Assembly (NCBI RefSeq): GCF_004827385.1
Contig: NZ_SRXN01000004.1
Coordinates: forward strand, 223,574 to 287,573
Origin: Ensifer sp. MPMI2T
Lineage (GTDB): Bacteria > Pseudomonadota > Alphaproteobacteria > Rhizobiales > Rhizobiaceae
Reading direction: 5' to 3'
Length of the DNA: 64,000 nt
Shown: positions 1 through 8,181 of the stretch, in pieces
How the letters are laid out: every line of letters starts with the position of its first letter
Numbering within the stretch: the first letter of the stretch is position 1
Notes under the pieces: generated by a model
Told to the model about the DNA's origin: nothing
Seen by the model: only the letters and a program-made list of their open reading frames with translations
Database searches by the model: none
Translations under genes and position numbers: made by a program

Positions 1-149
<149 letters not shown>

Positions 150-175
150 GCCGGTTCGAGCTTTTCCGGCATCTC

Positions 176-203
176 AGGCCGCCCTTCGGGGCGGCCTTTT
201 TTA
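176..203 (+). terminator. Rho-independent terminator after leuC
   Basis: GGCCGCCC and GGGCGGCC form an 8-bp GC stem with a short loop, followed directly by a run of T. It lies about 27 bp after the leuC stop. Confidence 0.9.
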
Positions 204-258
204 TTGCGCACGACGGTGCGAGAATGGAACGACCGGCCGACAGATGAGGAACGCCCCC

Positions 259-804
259 ATGCCTGATGACGCCAGACCTCCGACACGCCGCCTCCTGCTG
301 CTCCGTCACGGCAAATCCGCCTGGCCGGAGGGGGTCGCCGACCATCGCCGTCCGCTCGCCGGCCGCGGCCGGAAAGCGGCGCCGGCAATCGGCGCCTTCA
401 TGGCACGGCAAGAGTTGGTCCCGGATCTCGCGCTCGTTTCGACCGCCCGGCGCGCGCAGGAGACCTGGGAGCTTGTCGCCAACGAACTGCCACACAAGGT
501 CGAAACCCGCGACGCCGTCGCCATCTACGAGGTGGCAGCCAAGGCCATGATCGATGTGATCCGCGAGGTGGAGCCGTCGGTCGAAAAGCTTATGCTCGTC
601 GGGCACAATCCAGGCATGGTGGAGCTTGCACTTCTCCTCGCCGGCGGCGGTGACGAGGTGGCGTTGGCGCGCCTACGTGAAAAGTTCCCGACCGCCGGGC
701 TCGCCGTCATGGATTTCACCATCGAGCAATGGTCCGAGATTGCGCCCGGGACGGGCCGGCTCGTTCGGTTCGTGACGCCCCGCATGCTGGAGGACGGAGC
801 CTGA
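259..804 (+). CDS. SixA-type histidine phosphatase
   Basis: A 181-residue protein of the histidine phosphatase (phosphoglycerate mutase-like) superfamily. The catalytic RHG motif is near residue 17 (LLLLRHGKSAW) and the second histidine is in LVGHNPGM, which is characteristic of the SixA branch that dephosphorylates phosphohistidine. The true substrate cannot be read from sequence. ATG 259 is preferred over ATG 244 because GAGGA at 246-250 is 8 nt upstream of 259, while 244 has no ribosome site. It stands alone between the leuC terminator and a cluster of repeats. Confidence 0.85.
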   Translation: MPDDARPPTRRLLLLRHGKSAWPEGVADHRRPLAGRGRKAAPAIGAFMARQELVPDLALVSTARRAQETWELVANELPHKVETRDAVAIYEVAAKAMIDVIREVEPSVEKLMLVGHNPGMVELALLLAGGGDEVALARLREKFPTAGLAVMDFTIEQWSEIAPGTGRLVRFVTPRMLEDGA

Positions 805-815
805 AGAAGTCGCCC

Positions 816-888
816 CTGCATGATTCCTTAAATCGGAACCGATTTAAGGACAAAATCATACAGCAATTCAAAATGCTGCAGCGACCTT
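816..888 (+). repeat. RIME1-like palindromic repeat, left half
   Basis: A CTGCATGATTCC arm, the TTAAATCGG/CCGATTTAA palindrome and the CAGCAATTCAAA box of the family that recurs through the window. The right half is replaced by the unrelated mosaic unit that starts at 889. Confidence 0.8.
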
Positions 889-999
889 AGATCGCGATGA
901 TTTTAGGTCGGAACGACCTGAAATCATAAACGTGGTCGATTCTAAGAAGTTGGCGCGGGATGCGGGCGGAAAACCGCGCACTTTTCCTCATCCCGCGCC
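889..999 (+). repeat. Mosaic palindromic element, intergenic copy of the repeat found inside tsaD
   Basis: About 111 bp with two stem-loops. The first has arms ATGATTTTAGGTCG/CGACCTGAAATCAT. The second has GCGCGGGATG paired with CATCCCGCGC around GCGGGCGGAAAACCGC. The blocks ATCATAAACGTG, GCGGGATGCGGGCGG and CTTTTCCTCATCCCGC are shared with 61638-61748 inside tsaD. No gene overlaps this copy. Confidence 0.85.
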
Positions 1000-1101
1000 A
1001 GAGCATCCCGCTTTCAAGTGGAATCACCGAAAGCCGGATGCTCTAGAATCAAAAGTGCTAGAGCGTCCTTTGTGCGTTCATCTGAACGCACGGCGCTCTA
1101 G
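1000..1101 (+). repeat. Further mosaic repeat units
   Basis: Two more palindromic units: 1000-1044 (AGAGCATCC paired with GGATGCTCT) and 1058-1101 (a CTAGAGCGTCC / GGCGCTCTAG unit resembling the right half of the RIME1-like family, with GTGCGTTC/GAACGCAC inside). With the two previous entries they fill the whole gap between the phosphatase and the transpeptidase. I see no gene in this gap. Confidence 0.7.
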
Positions 1102-1126
1102 CGCGTCCGGTTGGACGCTGGAGTTC

Positions 1127-1675
1127 CTACAACACCTTCACGATCGTCCCCTGGCGCATGTGCCGGATCAGCCGCTTCATTGCCGGCAGGCTGACGGCGA
1201 CGCAACCCTGCGTCGGCTGGTAGCCGGGGCGAATCAGATGGAAGAAGATCGCGGAGCCGGCGTTGCGCCGTCTGCAGAAAATATTCCAATCCATGACCAG
1301 GCATACGTCATAGAGGCCGTCGTCGCGCATCATCGTCTCATGGCTTGCCGCAAGCGGGGGCTTGGCCGGGCGATTGTATGAGGCGTGCCTGGGATCGTCG
1401 CACCACAGCATGTCGCGGCGGGTGGCACGCATTGGCAGTCGCGTCGGCGGCAACGAGATGCGGTCGCGGCGTATGTAGCCGCCGATCAGCTTCATCGATG
1501 TCCGCGGCGTTGCGCCGTCGCCCTCGCGCTTGATCGCCGTCACGCCCGTTCGGCCGATCGCCGCCTGCTCCGTTCTGCCGTCGAAGCTGACAAGCGCGCG
1601 CCGGCGGTCGCGTGGCGCCATTCTCACGACGATCGTTGATTTCGGCGATCTTACTCCCGACGTTTTCTTGCGCAT
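1127..1675 (-). CDS. L,D-transpeptidase (YkuD) family protein
   Basis: A 182-residue YkuD-fold protein. The active-site cysteine signature is visible near the C-terminus (QPTQGCVAVS), preceded by FFHLIRPGY, the usual histidine-containing stretch. The family makes or edits 3-3 peptidoglycan cross-links or attaches proteins to them. No signal peptide is apparent; this short rhizobial subgroup (starting STIVVRMAP) often lacks one. The ATG at 1675 is chosen because it keeps the TIVVR strand; ATG 1621 would remove it. It diverges from a CenR-like regulator whose orthologues control envelope genes, so co-regulation is plausible but inferred. Confidence 0.82.
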   Translation of the reverse strand: MRKKTSGVRSPKSTIVVRMAPRDRRRALVSFDGRTEQAAIGRTGVTAIKREGDGATPRTSMKLIGGYIRRDRISLPPTRLPMRATRRDMLWCDDPRHASYNRPAKPPLAASHETMMRDDGLYDVCLVMDWNIFCRRRNAGSAIFFHLIRPGYQPTQGCVAVSLPAMKRLIRHMRQGTIVKVL

Positions 1676-1819
1676 TATTCTCACAAAATTTTGCCTTGTC
1701 CGTGACTTAGTGACGACCATAGGCATGGTTGCATTTATGACGGAGTTCAACGGCGGCCGGCTTGCCAAGCGCGGCATTTGAGCTAGTTTTGATTCAGGAA
1801 GCAAACAGGAATTGTCCCT

Positions 1820-2503
1820 ATGGCGACACGCACCATTCTCCTTGTCGATGACGACAATGACCTGCGCGAGACACTGGTAGAGCAGCTTTCTCTCTATGAA
1901 GAGTTCGACCTCCTGCAAGAGGCAACCGCCGGCAAGGGGATCCAGGCGGCCCGTGCGCACCAGGTCGACCTCCTGATCATGGATGTCGGGCTGCCCGACA
2001 TGGATGGCCGCGAGGCCGTCAAGCTCCTGCGCAAGGGCGGCTTCAAGGCGCCGATCGTCATGCTGACCGGGCACGACACCGATTCGGATACCATCCTCGG
2101 GCTCGAAGCGGGCGCCAACGACTACGTCACCAAACCCTTCCGCTTTGCTGTGCTGCTCGCGCGCATCCGCGCCCAGCTTCGCCAGCACGAGCAGAGCGAG
2201 GACGCCACCTTCAGCGTCGGTCCTTACACCTTCAAGCCAAGCCAGAAACTGCTGACGATGGAGAATGGCCAGAAGATCCGCCTGACGGAGAAGGAAGCGG
2301 CGATCATCCGCTATCTCTATCGCGCCGATCAGAAAGTGGTCACGCGCGATGTCCTGCTCGAGGAGGTCTGGGGCTACAATTCCGGCGTCACCACGCACAC
2401 GCTGGAGACGCATGTCTACCGGCTCCGCCAGAAAATCGAGCGCGACCCTTCCAATGCGGAGATTTTGGTGACAGAGAACGGCGGCTACAAGATCGTTCCT
2501 TAA
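1820..2503 (+). CDS. cenR: OmpR-family response regulator, CenR-like
   Basis: A 227-residue response regulator: receiver domain about 1-120 (acid pocket VDDDND, phospho-acceptor Asp55 in LLIMDVGLPD, conserved Thr and Lys in MLTGHD and YVTKPF) and a winged-helix DNA-binding domain from about 130 (RLTEKEAAIIRYLYR, ending ENGGYKIVP). The family activates transcription when phosphorylated by a sensor kinase; no kinase gene is adjacent. Length and sequence match the alphaproteobacterial CenR group, which controls the cell envelope. The assignment to that group is from memory, so the symbol is less certain than the family. Confidence 0.85.
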   Translation: MATRTILLVDDDNDLRETLVEQLSLYEEFDLLQEATAGKGIQAARAHQVDLLIMDVGLPDMDGREAVKLLRKGGFKAPIVMLTGHDTDSDTILGLEAGANDYVTKPFRFAVLLARIRAQLRQHEQSEDATFSVGPYTFKPSQKLLTMENGQKIRLTEKEAAIIRYLYRADQKVVTRDVLLEEVWGYNSGVTTHTLETHVYRLRQKIERDPSNAEILVTENGGYKIVP

Positions 2504-2557
2504 GCGGGATTGCGGAAAAGGCGTGAAGCGGCCTTCCGTTCCGCATTCCGCTCCTTA

Positions 2558-2659
2558 CTGCATGTTTCCTTCAATCGTATCGATTTAGGGATAAAAACAT
2601 GCAGCCATTCAAAGTGCTACAGCGTCCCTTGCGCGTCTGATACGACGCGCGGCGCTGTA
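2558..2659 (+). repeat. RIME1-like repeat, complete
   Basis: About 102 bp: CTGCATGTTTCC ... AAACATGCAG palindrome, the AAAGTGCTACAGCG linker and a GCGTC/GACGC hairpin ending GGCGCTGTA. It lies between cenR and the next gene, in the common orientation. Confidence 0.85.
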
Positions 2660-2684
2660 AACGTGAGCTGGGAGTTTTGCCGCC

Positions 2685-3140
2685 TTGGCACTCAACGACG
2701 ACATCGCGCTTTTGTCCAATGTGGCGCTCTTTGCCGATATCAGCGAGGACAAGCTGAGGCTAATTGCCTTCGGTGCCGAGCGTCGCCGCGTCTTGAAGGG
2801 GCAGGAACTTTTTCGCGAAGGGGCGCCGGCCGACTGTGCCTTTGCCGTTGCCGCCGGTAGTTTCACGCTTTCGAAGGCGGACGGCGAGGGGCGACAGCAG
2901 CATGTGGCCACCGTCGAGCACGGCGCGCTTCTTTCTGAACTGGCGTTGATCTCGATGGTCGAGCGCAAATTCACGGCGACCGCCGACGAAGACAGCGAAG
3001 TCATCCGCATCAATCGCCCGCTATTTCGCCGGATGCTGGAAGAGTATCCGGAGGTGACGGCGCTTGTGGAAGCCCGTATCCGCGAGAATCTGCAGGCGAT
3101 GATCCGGCGCGCCGAGGCACTCGCGGGGCGGTTTGTATAG
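2685..3140 (+). CDS. Cyclic nucleotide-binding domain protein
   Basis: A 151-residue stand-alone cNMP-binding fold. The pattern LFADISEDKLRLIAFG, then FREGAPADCAFAVAAGSFTL, then GALLSELALI is the CAP/CNBD beta-roll with a phosphate-binding-cassette-like segment; the usual Arg of the cassette is not obvious, so ligand binding is uncertain. No helix-turn-helix follows, so it is not a Crp regulator. The start is TTG 2685 with GGGAG at 2670-2674; no ATG fits. Homologues appear in many alphaproteobacteria without a known role. Confidence 0.75.
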   Translation: MALNDDIALLSNVALFADISEDKLRLIAFGAERRRVLKGQELFREGAPADCAFAVAAGSFTLSKADGEGRQQHVATVEHGALLSELALISMVERKFTATADEDSEVIRINRPLFRRMLEEYPEVTALVEARIRENLQAMIRRAEALAGRFV

Positions 3141-3149
3141 CGAATTTTT

Positions 3150-3210
3150 GCCCCTCATCCGCCTGCCGGCACCTTCTCCCCGCAGGCGGGAGGGTTAGGG
3201 TGAGGGGGCA
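3150..3210. repeat. GC-rich dyad repeat (CCCCTCATCC family)
   Basis: CCCCTCATCC ... CTTCTCCCCGCAGGCGGG ... AGGGTGAGGGGG: an imperfect long palindrome of a second repeat family, with copies near 12.4, 16.2, 18.7, 30.8, 48.2 and 52.1 kb. It lies between convergent genes and could act as a bidirectional terminator-like structure. Confidence 0.75.
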
Positions 3211-3255
3211 ATCGTGCACGTATGCCCCGTGGGTCGCCTCAAAACGTTGCGGCCG

Positions 3256-4062
3256 TTAAAGCTCGAAATGTGCGATCACCGGCACGTGGTCGGAAGGGCG
3301 ATCCCAGCCGCGGGCCTCGCGCAGGATGTCGACGCGGCTCAGTTTCGGCGCAATGTCGGCCGAGGACCAGATATGGTCGAGGCGGCGGCCGCGGTCGGCA
3401 AAGTCCCAGTCCTTCGCGCGATAGCTCCACCAGGTGTAGAGCTTTACCGGTGGGGGCACGTGCTGGCGCATCAGATCGACCCAGGCGCCGCCGGTCATTA
3501 CCGATATCAGGCCTTCGGTCTCGACCGGCGTGTGGCTGACGATCTTTAAGAGCTGCTTGTGCGACCAGACGTCGTCCTCGAGCGGCGCTATGTTGAGGTC
3601 GCCGACGAGGATAGACGAAACGCCGGCCTCGGCCTCGGCGTGGAGGAGCTTCATTTCATCGACAAAGTCGAGCTTGTGGCCGAACTTCGGATTGATCGTC
3701 CGGTCCGGCTCGTCGCCGCCCGCGGGCACATAGAAATTGTGCAGGCGTATCGTCTTGCCGCCGGCCTGGAAGACCACGGAGAGATGACGTGCATCGCCGA
3801 CGCCGCAATAGTCGCGGCGGTCGGAAAGCTCATGCAGCGGCAGGCGCGAAACGGTCGCCACGCCGTGGTAGCCCTTCTGGCCGTGCATCTCGATATATTT
3901 GTAGCCGAGGCTTTTCAGCGGCGACGATGGAAACTGGTCGTTCGGGCATTTGGTTTCCTGCAGGCACAGGATGTCGGGCTGCCATGTCTTCAGAAAGTGC
4001 TCGACCAGTGGCATGCGCAGGCGAATGGAGTTGATGTTCCATGTGGCGATGGAAAGGGTCAT
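3256..4062 (-). CDS. xthA: Exodeoxyribonuclease III
   Basis: A 268-residue AP endonuclease / 3'-5' exonuclease of base-excision repair, EEP fold. Visible motifs: N-terminal TLSIATWNINSIRLR, metal-binding Glu in CLQETKCPND, GDLNIAP, and the catalytic Asp-His of SDHVPVIAHF at the end. The length matches the family (about 260-270). ATG 4062 is used; an upstream in-frame extension would run through a RIME1-like repeat and carries no family similarity. Confidence 0.93.
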   Translation of the reverse strand: MTLSIATWNINSIRLRMPLVEHFLKTWQPDILCLQETKCPNDQFPSSPLKSLGYKYIEMHGQKGYHGVATVSRLPLHELSDRRDYCGVGDARHLSVVFQAGGKTIRLHNFYVPAGGDEPDRTINPKFGHKLDFVDEMKLLHAEAEAGVSSILVGDLNIAPLEDDVWSHKQLLKIVSHTPVETEGLISVMTGGAWVDLMRQHVPPPVKLYTWWSYRAKDWDFADRGRRLDHIWSSADIAPKLSRVDILREARGWDRPSDHVPVIAHFEL

Positions 4063-4075
4063 TCCGCGTTCCCTA

Positions 4076-4175
4076 CTGCATGATTCCTTAAATCGGAATC
4101 GATTTAAGGAATCATGCATCAGTTCAAAGTGTTGCAGCGACCTTAGCGCGTCCGATTGGACGCGCGGCGCTGTAG
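4076..4175 (+). repeat. RIME1-like repeat, complete
   Basis: CTGCATGATTCCTTAAATCG ... GGCGCTGTAG, just upstream of xthA. The rest of the gap up to 4369 holds no gene; it has a perfect 8-bp hairpin GTGCGTCT-ACTC-AGACGCAC at 4276-4295, perhaps a weak terminator for the upstream lolA-like gene, but its T run is 12 nt away. Confidence 0.85.
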
Positions 4176-4369
4176 AAAGGATGAGTGCGCCGGCAATCGA
4201 GCAGGGAAGCTCCCGGCGGTGCCGCGTTTTTAAGAGGTCAAAAGGCAAACGACAAGGCATGAAAAAGCCCGCGGCGTGCGTCTACTCAGACGCACAACGG
4301 TCGATCGAGCACCTTGAATAGCTGCGATTATCCTTGATCGGTTTCGTTCGCCGGATGCGGCGTCGCGCC

Positions 4370-5032
4370 TCAGCCGCCTCTTCTGTTTCGCACTTCGTCA
4401 TAGGGGATGCGGAAAACCTTGTCGTCCAGCTGCATTCCGGTGCGAACGTTGAAGATCATCACCGACGTATCCTTCTTCTGAGGGTCGGTGATCGTCCATT
4501 GCCTAAGATCGTAGGTTTTCGGGTCGAACATCATCGTGATGGTCGAATCGCCGAAGATCGAACGGTCTCCGAGCACGATGGTGATAAGGTCGGACTCTTC
4601 CCGGACGGCGCGCACCATCCTGCCGGTCAGGTCGATCCTTTCGCTCAGCAGCAGATTGAGTGGTGTCTTCGAAAGCGGGTAGATATCCCAGGTCTTCAGC
4701 TTCATATTGCCGATGACGACCGACCTGCCGTCGGCGATCACTCGCATCGGCGAGGGGGCTTCGTAATTGAAGCGGATGCGCCCGGGGCGGCGGATGTAGA
4801 ATTTGCCGCCTGTCTGCTCGCCGCGTGGCCCGAATTGCACGAATTCGCCCGCCATTGTCTTCACTGACGAGAAGTGATCGGCGATCCTCTGGGCGACGCC
4901 GGTCGCCTGTGCAGAGGCGTCTCGCGCATCGAGCGTCGTTCCGGCCATGCCCGCGAGAGCCGCCAGGCCGCAAACGAAGACACGCCGCGAGATTGCTCGA
5001 TTGCTGCCTTGGCCGGTTTTTGTCTCTGTCAT
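4370..5032 (-). CDS. lolA: LolA-like outer-membrane lipoprotein carrier
   Basis: A 220-residue protein with an N-terminal export signal (residues 1 to about 40) containing a twin-arginine-like SRRVFV followed by a hydrophobic run and ending ASA. The mature part has the LolA pattern: FSSVKTMAGEFVQ, GGKFYIRRPGRIRFNYEAP, WDIYPLSKTPLNLLL. LolA ferries lipoproteins across the periplasm to the outer membrane. Start 5032 has AAGGAG 6 nt upstream; the in-frame ATG at 5047 has none. It follows ftsK by about 135 bp on the same strand, an order conserved in rhizobia. Confidence 0.85.
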   Translation of the reverse strand: MTETKTGQGSNRAISRRVFVCGLAALAGMAGTTLDARDASAQATGVAQRIADHFSSVKTMAGEFVQFGPRGEQTGGKFYIRRPGRIRFNYEAPSPMRVIADGRSVVIGNMKLKTWDIYPLSKTPLNLLLSERIDLTGRMVRAVREESDLITIVLGDRSIFGDSTITMMFDPKTYDLRQWTITDPQKKDTSVMIFNVRTGMQLDDKVFRIPYDEVRNRRGG

Positions 5033-5167
5033 CGCATTCTCCTTCATTTCAGGATCATTTGAAGAGCAAGTGGGGCGCCTTCAAGGCGCTCACCGATGCC
5101 GCAAGGGCCGTCGTTTCAAATGACCGTTACCGGCCGCGCGTCATGGCGGCCGGCGATGAGGGCCGGA

Positions 5168-7825
5168 TTACCGGCCGGTGATTTCGGCCTCGGTCGGCAC
5201 CAGGATCTCGCGCTTGCCGGCATGGTTCGCCGGTCCGATGATGCCTTCCTGCTCCATCCTTTCGATCAGCGAGGCGGCACGATTATAGCCGATACCGAGG
5301 CGTCGCTGCACATAAGAGGTGGAGGCCTTGCCGTCGCGCAGCACGATCGCCACCGCCTGGTCGTAGGGATCGTCGGAATCCGCGAGGTTGGAGGTGCCGG
5401 CCGGTCCGCCGCCGTCCTCGTCCTCGCCATCGTCCTCGGTGATCGCATCGAGATACTGCGGCGCGCCCTGGGTCTTCAGGTAAGCGACTACCTCCTCCAC
5501 TTCCGTGTCGGAAACAAAGGGGCCGTGCACACGCTGGATGCGCCCGCCCCCGGCCATGTAGAGCATATCGCCCATGCCGAGCAGTTGTTCGGCGCCCTGT
5601 TCGCCGAGGATCGTGCGGCTGTCGATCTTCGAGGTGACCTGGAAGGAAATGCGCGTCGGGAAGTTGGCCTTGATCGTGCCGGTGATGACGTCGACCGAGG
5701 GACGCTGTGTTGCCATGATGACGTGGATGCCGGCCGCACGCGCCATTTGGGCGAGGCGCTGGACAGCGCCCTCGATATCCTTGCCCGCGACCATCATCAG
5801 GTCCGCCATTTCGTCGATGATCACGACGATATAGGGCAGCGGCGTGAGATCGAATTCCTCCGTCTCGTACATCGCCTCGCCCGTCTGGCGATCGAACCCG
5901 GTCTGAACCGTACGGGTGATCGCTTCGCCCTTGGCGAGCGCCTGCTCGACGCGGGTATTGAAGCCGTCGATGTTGCGCACACCGATCTTCGACATCTTCT
6001 TGTAGCGCTCTTCCATCTCGCGCACAGTCCATTTCAGCGCGACGACGGCCTTTTTCGGGTCGGTGACGACCGGCGAGAGCAGGTGCGGGATGCCGTCATA
6101 GACGGAGAGCTCCAGCATCTTCGGGTCGATCATGATCAGGCGGCACTGGTCGGGTCTGAGCCGATAGAGCAGCGACAGGATCATGGTGTTGATCGCCACC
6201 GACTTGCCCGAACCAGTAGTACCGGCGACGAGCAGATGCGGCATCTTGGCGAGATCGGCGATGACCGGCTCGCCGCCGATCGTCTTGCCGAGCGCCATGG
6301 CGAGCCTGGTCTTGGTCGTCTCGAAGTCGCGCGAGCCGATCAGTTCGCGCAGGTAGACCGTTTCGCGCCGCTGGTTCGGTAGCTCGATGCCGATGGCGTT
6401 GCGGCCCGGCACGACCGCGACGCGGGCGGCGATCGCGCTCATCGAACGGGCGATGTCATCGGCAAGGCCGATGACACGGGAGGATTTGATGCCCGGTGCC
6501 GGCTCCAGTTCGTAAAGCGTAACCACGGGCCCGGGGCGGACATGGATGATCTCGCCCTTGACGCCGAAGTCCTCCAGCACGCCCTCGAGCATGCGGGCAT
6601 TCTGTTCGAGCGCGTCGGACGAGAGCGACGGATCGCGGGCAATGTTCTTCGGTTCGGCAAGGAATTGCATCGGCGGCAGCGTGAATTCGCCGTCGTCCTC
6701 CACAAACGAGCGCTGCGCCTCGCGTTCGATGCGCTGGCCCGATCTGGGGCGCGGCGCCGGCGACGCGACGCGGGATCCGGCCTTGGCGAGCCCTGCCTTC
6801 GGCGGAGCCGCTCTCGGCGCCCAATCGGCAGCGATATCGTCTTCGTCCTCATCCGGCAGTATGCCTGCGGGGCGCCGCTCGTCGAGATCGAAGGGCGGGT
6901 CGTCATCATCGTCGGCCAGGATCGGCGGCGGCGTGACGACGCGGCGTTCCGCGCGGTCGAGGGAAGGCTCGACACGGTCGGCCATTGGCTTCGGCCGCAC
7001 GGGCTCGTTCAGCGTGCCGAACTCGTCATTGTTGAAGTCATAGGGCTCGTCATACTGGCGTTTGGTGCTTCGCGTGCCGCTCATGCCGAAGGCGCGGCGC
7101 ACACGGGCCTCCAGCGTAAAGCGCATATGGGCAAGCGAGCCCATCAGCAGCGTGAAGGGCCCCCCCGCATCCTCGTCGTCCAGTTCCTCGCCGACGGTGC
7201 GGGCCTTGCTCGGCACGACCTCCTCGGCCGGCTCTTCCTCTTGCTCCTCGCTGACGCCGATGAGGCCGGCGCTATAGATCAGGCACCAGGCAGCCGGGGC
7301 GGCGAAAAGGCAGGCGAGAACGGTCGCGAAGGTGCCGGTCGGAAAGGCACCGGTGAAAAGGGCGGGGAAGCGCAGGATCATGTCGCCGAAAACACCGCCG
7401 AGGCCGTTCGGAAGCGGCCAGGTGATCGGCGCCGGAACACAGCTCAGCGCCGCGCCCGCGAGTGCGGAGCCGACGAACCAGAAGCCGAGACGTTTGAAGA
7501 GCTTGTCGAACGGTTTGCCGCCGATGAGGACAAGTGCCCAAGCGACCGCAGGAAGCAGTGCGACGACGCTCGCCAGCCCGAAGAACTGCATGAAGATGTC
7601 GGCGAAGGCGGCGCCGGCATAGCCGAGCACGTTGGTCGGTTCCTCCGAGGTGGCGTAGGAGAAGCTCGGATCGGAGACGTTCCACGTCGACAGCGCGGCG
7701 ACGGCGAGCGCCAGCGCGCCGAACAGGGCAAAACCTGCCAGCGAGGCGATCTGGCGCCAAACGAAGGTGGTTAGCACGAACCGGTTGGAACGGCTGTCAA
7801 GCGTTGCGGGATTGCTTCTGCTCAT
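5168..7825 (-). CDS. ftsK: DNA translocase FtsK
   Basis: An 885-residue cell-division DNA pump. The N-terminus has about four membrane segments within the first 200 residues. An acidic and proline-rich linker follows (about 220-400), then the motor with Walker A GTTGSGKS and Walker [12 protein letters not shown]. The C-terminal gamma winged helix ([20 protein letters not shown]) reads polarity sequences and contacts XerD. It coordinates septation with dimer resolution. The start at 7825 (MSRSNPA) is family-based; its ribosome site is weak and in-frame starts at 7870 and 7912 cannot be excluded. A CtrA-type site lies about 175 bp upstream. Confidence 0.95.
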   Translation of the reverse strand: MSRSNPATLDSRSNRFVLTTFVWRQIASLAGFALFGALALAVAALSTWNVSDPSFSYATSEEPTNVLGYAGAAFADIFMQFFGLASVVALLPAVAWALVLIGGKPFDKLFKRLGFWFVGSALAGAALSCVPAPITWPLPNGLGGVFGDMILRFPALFTGAFPTGTFATVLACLFAAPAAWCLIYSAGLIGVSEEQEEEPAEEVVPSKARTVGEELDDEDAGGPFTLLMGSLAHMRFTLEARVRRAFGMSGTRSTKRQYDEPYDFNNDEFGTLNEPVRPKPMADRVEPSLDRAERRVVTPPPILADDDDDPPFDLDERRPAGILPDEDEDDIAADWAPRAAPPKAGLAKAGSRVASPAPRPRSGQRIEREAQRSFVEDDGEFTLPPMQFLAEPKNIARDPSLSSDALEQNARMLEGVLEDFGVKGEIIHVRPGPVVTLYELEPAPGIKSSRVIGLADDIARSMSAIAARVAVVPGRNAIGIELPNQRRETVYLRELIGSRDFETTKTRLAMALGKTIGGEPVIADLAKMPHLLVAGTTGSGKSVAINTMILSLLYRLRPDQCRLIMIDPKMLELSVYDGIPHLLSPVVTDPKKAVVALKWTVREMEERYKKMSKIGVRNIDGFNTRVEQALAKGEAITRTVQTGFDRQTGEAMYETEEFDLTPLPYIVVIIDEMADLMMVAGKDIEGAVQRLAQMARAAGIHVIMATQRPSVDVITGTIKANFPTRISFQVTSKIDSRTILGEQGAEQLLGMGDMLYMAGGGRIQRVHGPFVSDTEVEEVVAYLKTQGAPQYLDAITEDDGEDEDGGGPAGTSNLADSDDPYDQAVAIVLRDGKASTSYVQRRLGIGYNRAASLIERMEQEGIIGPANHAGKREILVPTEAEITGR

Positions 7826-7998
7826 GTTGCCTGTTGCCCGTGTCGATCCTTCGGAGCGTCGCGCGTTCATGGGTAGACCATGGGGACGTTCCACTAATTG
7901 ATTTCGGAGCATCTCGCCTACGTTTAAAGAGCGTGTGCGTGCGAGCGGGACGCTTCGGGCACATTGCGTGCCATGGAATCAACCTAAGCGGAGTAGGG

Positions 7999-8014
7999 TT
8001 AATGCGACATTAAC
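7999..8014 (-). promoter_or_regulatory. CtrA-type box upstream of ftsK
   Basis: TTAA-N7-TTAAC, the full-length CtrA recognition pattern, at the centre of a perfect inverted repeat GGTTAATG-CGA-CATTAACC (7997-8015). It sits in the intergenic region upstream of ftsK and beyond the amtB terminator, so ftsK is the only downstream target. Confidence 0.65.
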
Positions 8015-8076
8015 CATGAGCGTGTGCCGCAAAATTAGCGGGTTTGCGCATGCGGAAGACAATGGAGTCGCTGGAC

Positions 8077-8107
8077 AAAAAAGGCCCGGATCTTATGGAT
8101 CCGGGCC
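8077..8107 (-). terminator. Rho-independent terminator of glnK-amtB
   Basis: On the minus strand a perfect 10-bp stem GGCCCGGATC/GATCCGGGCC with a 5-nt loop is followed by six T. It lies 75 bp past the amtB stop. Confidence 0.93.
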
Positions 8108-8181
8108 AGTGGCGGTCCGCAATAACCGGACGGACCGCGACGGGACTGTCGGCGGCGCTGCTTTCCAGCGCCGCAATTTGT

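Noticed and set aside
816..1101. Repeat cluster as a CRISPR array
   Set aside because: Units are unlike one another, are not regularly spaced, have no spacers, and no cas genes exist in the window.
1676..2413. N-terminal extension of the YkuD gene antisense to cenR
   Set aside because: The extra residues are the reverse complement of cenR; the YkuD domain starts at STIVVR, so ATG 1675 suffices.
4063..4260. N-terminal extension of xthA
   Set aside because: It would translate the RIME1-like repeat; exonuclease III begins at MTLSIATWNINS.
5096..6382. Long open frame of 428 codons on the plus strand opposite ftsK
   Set aside because: It mirrors ftsK codons in a GC-rich genome, has His/Asp/Arg-rich composition typical of antisense frames, and no ribosome site or family motif.
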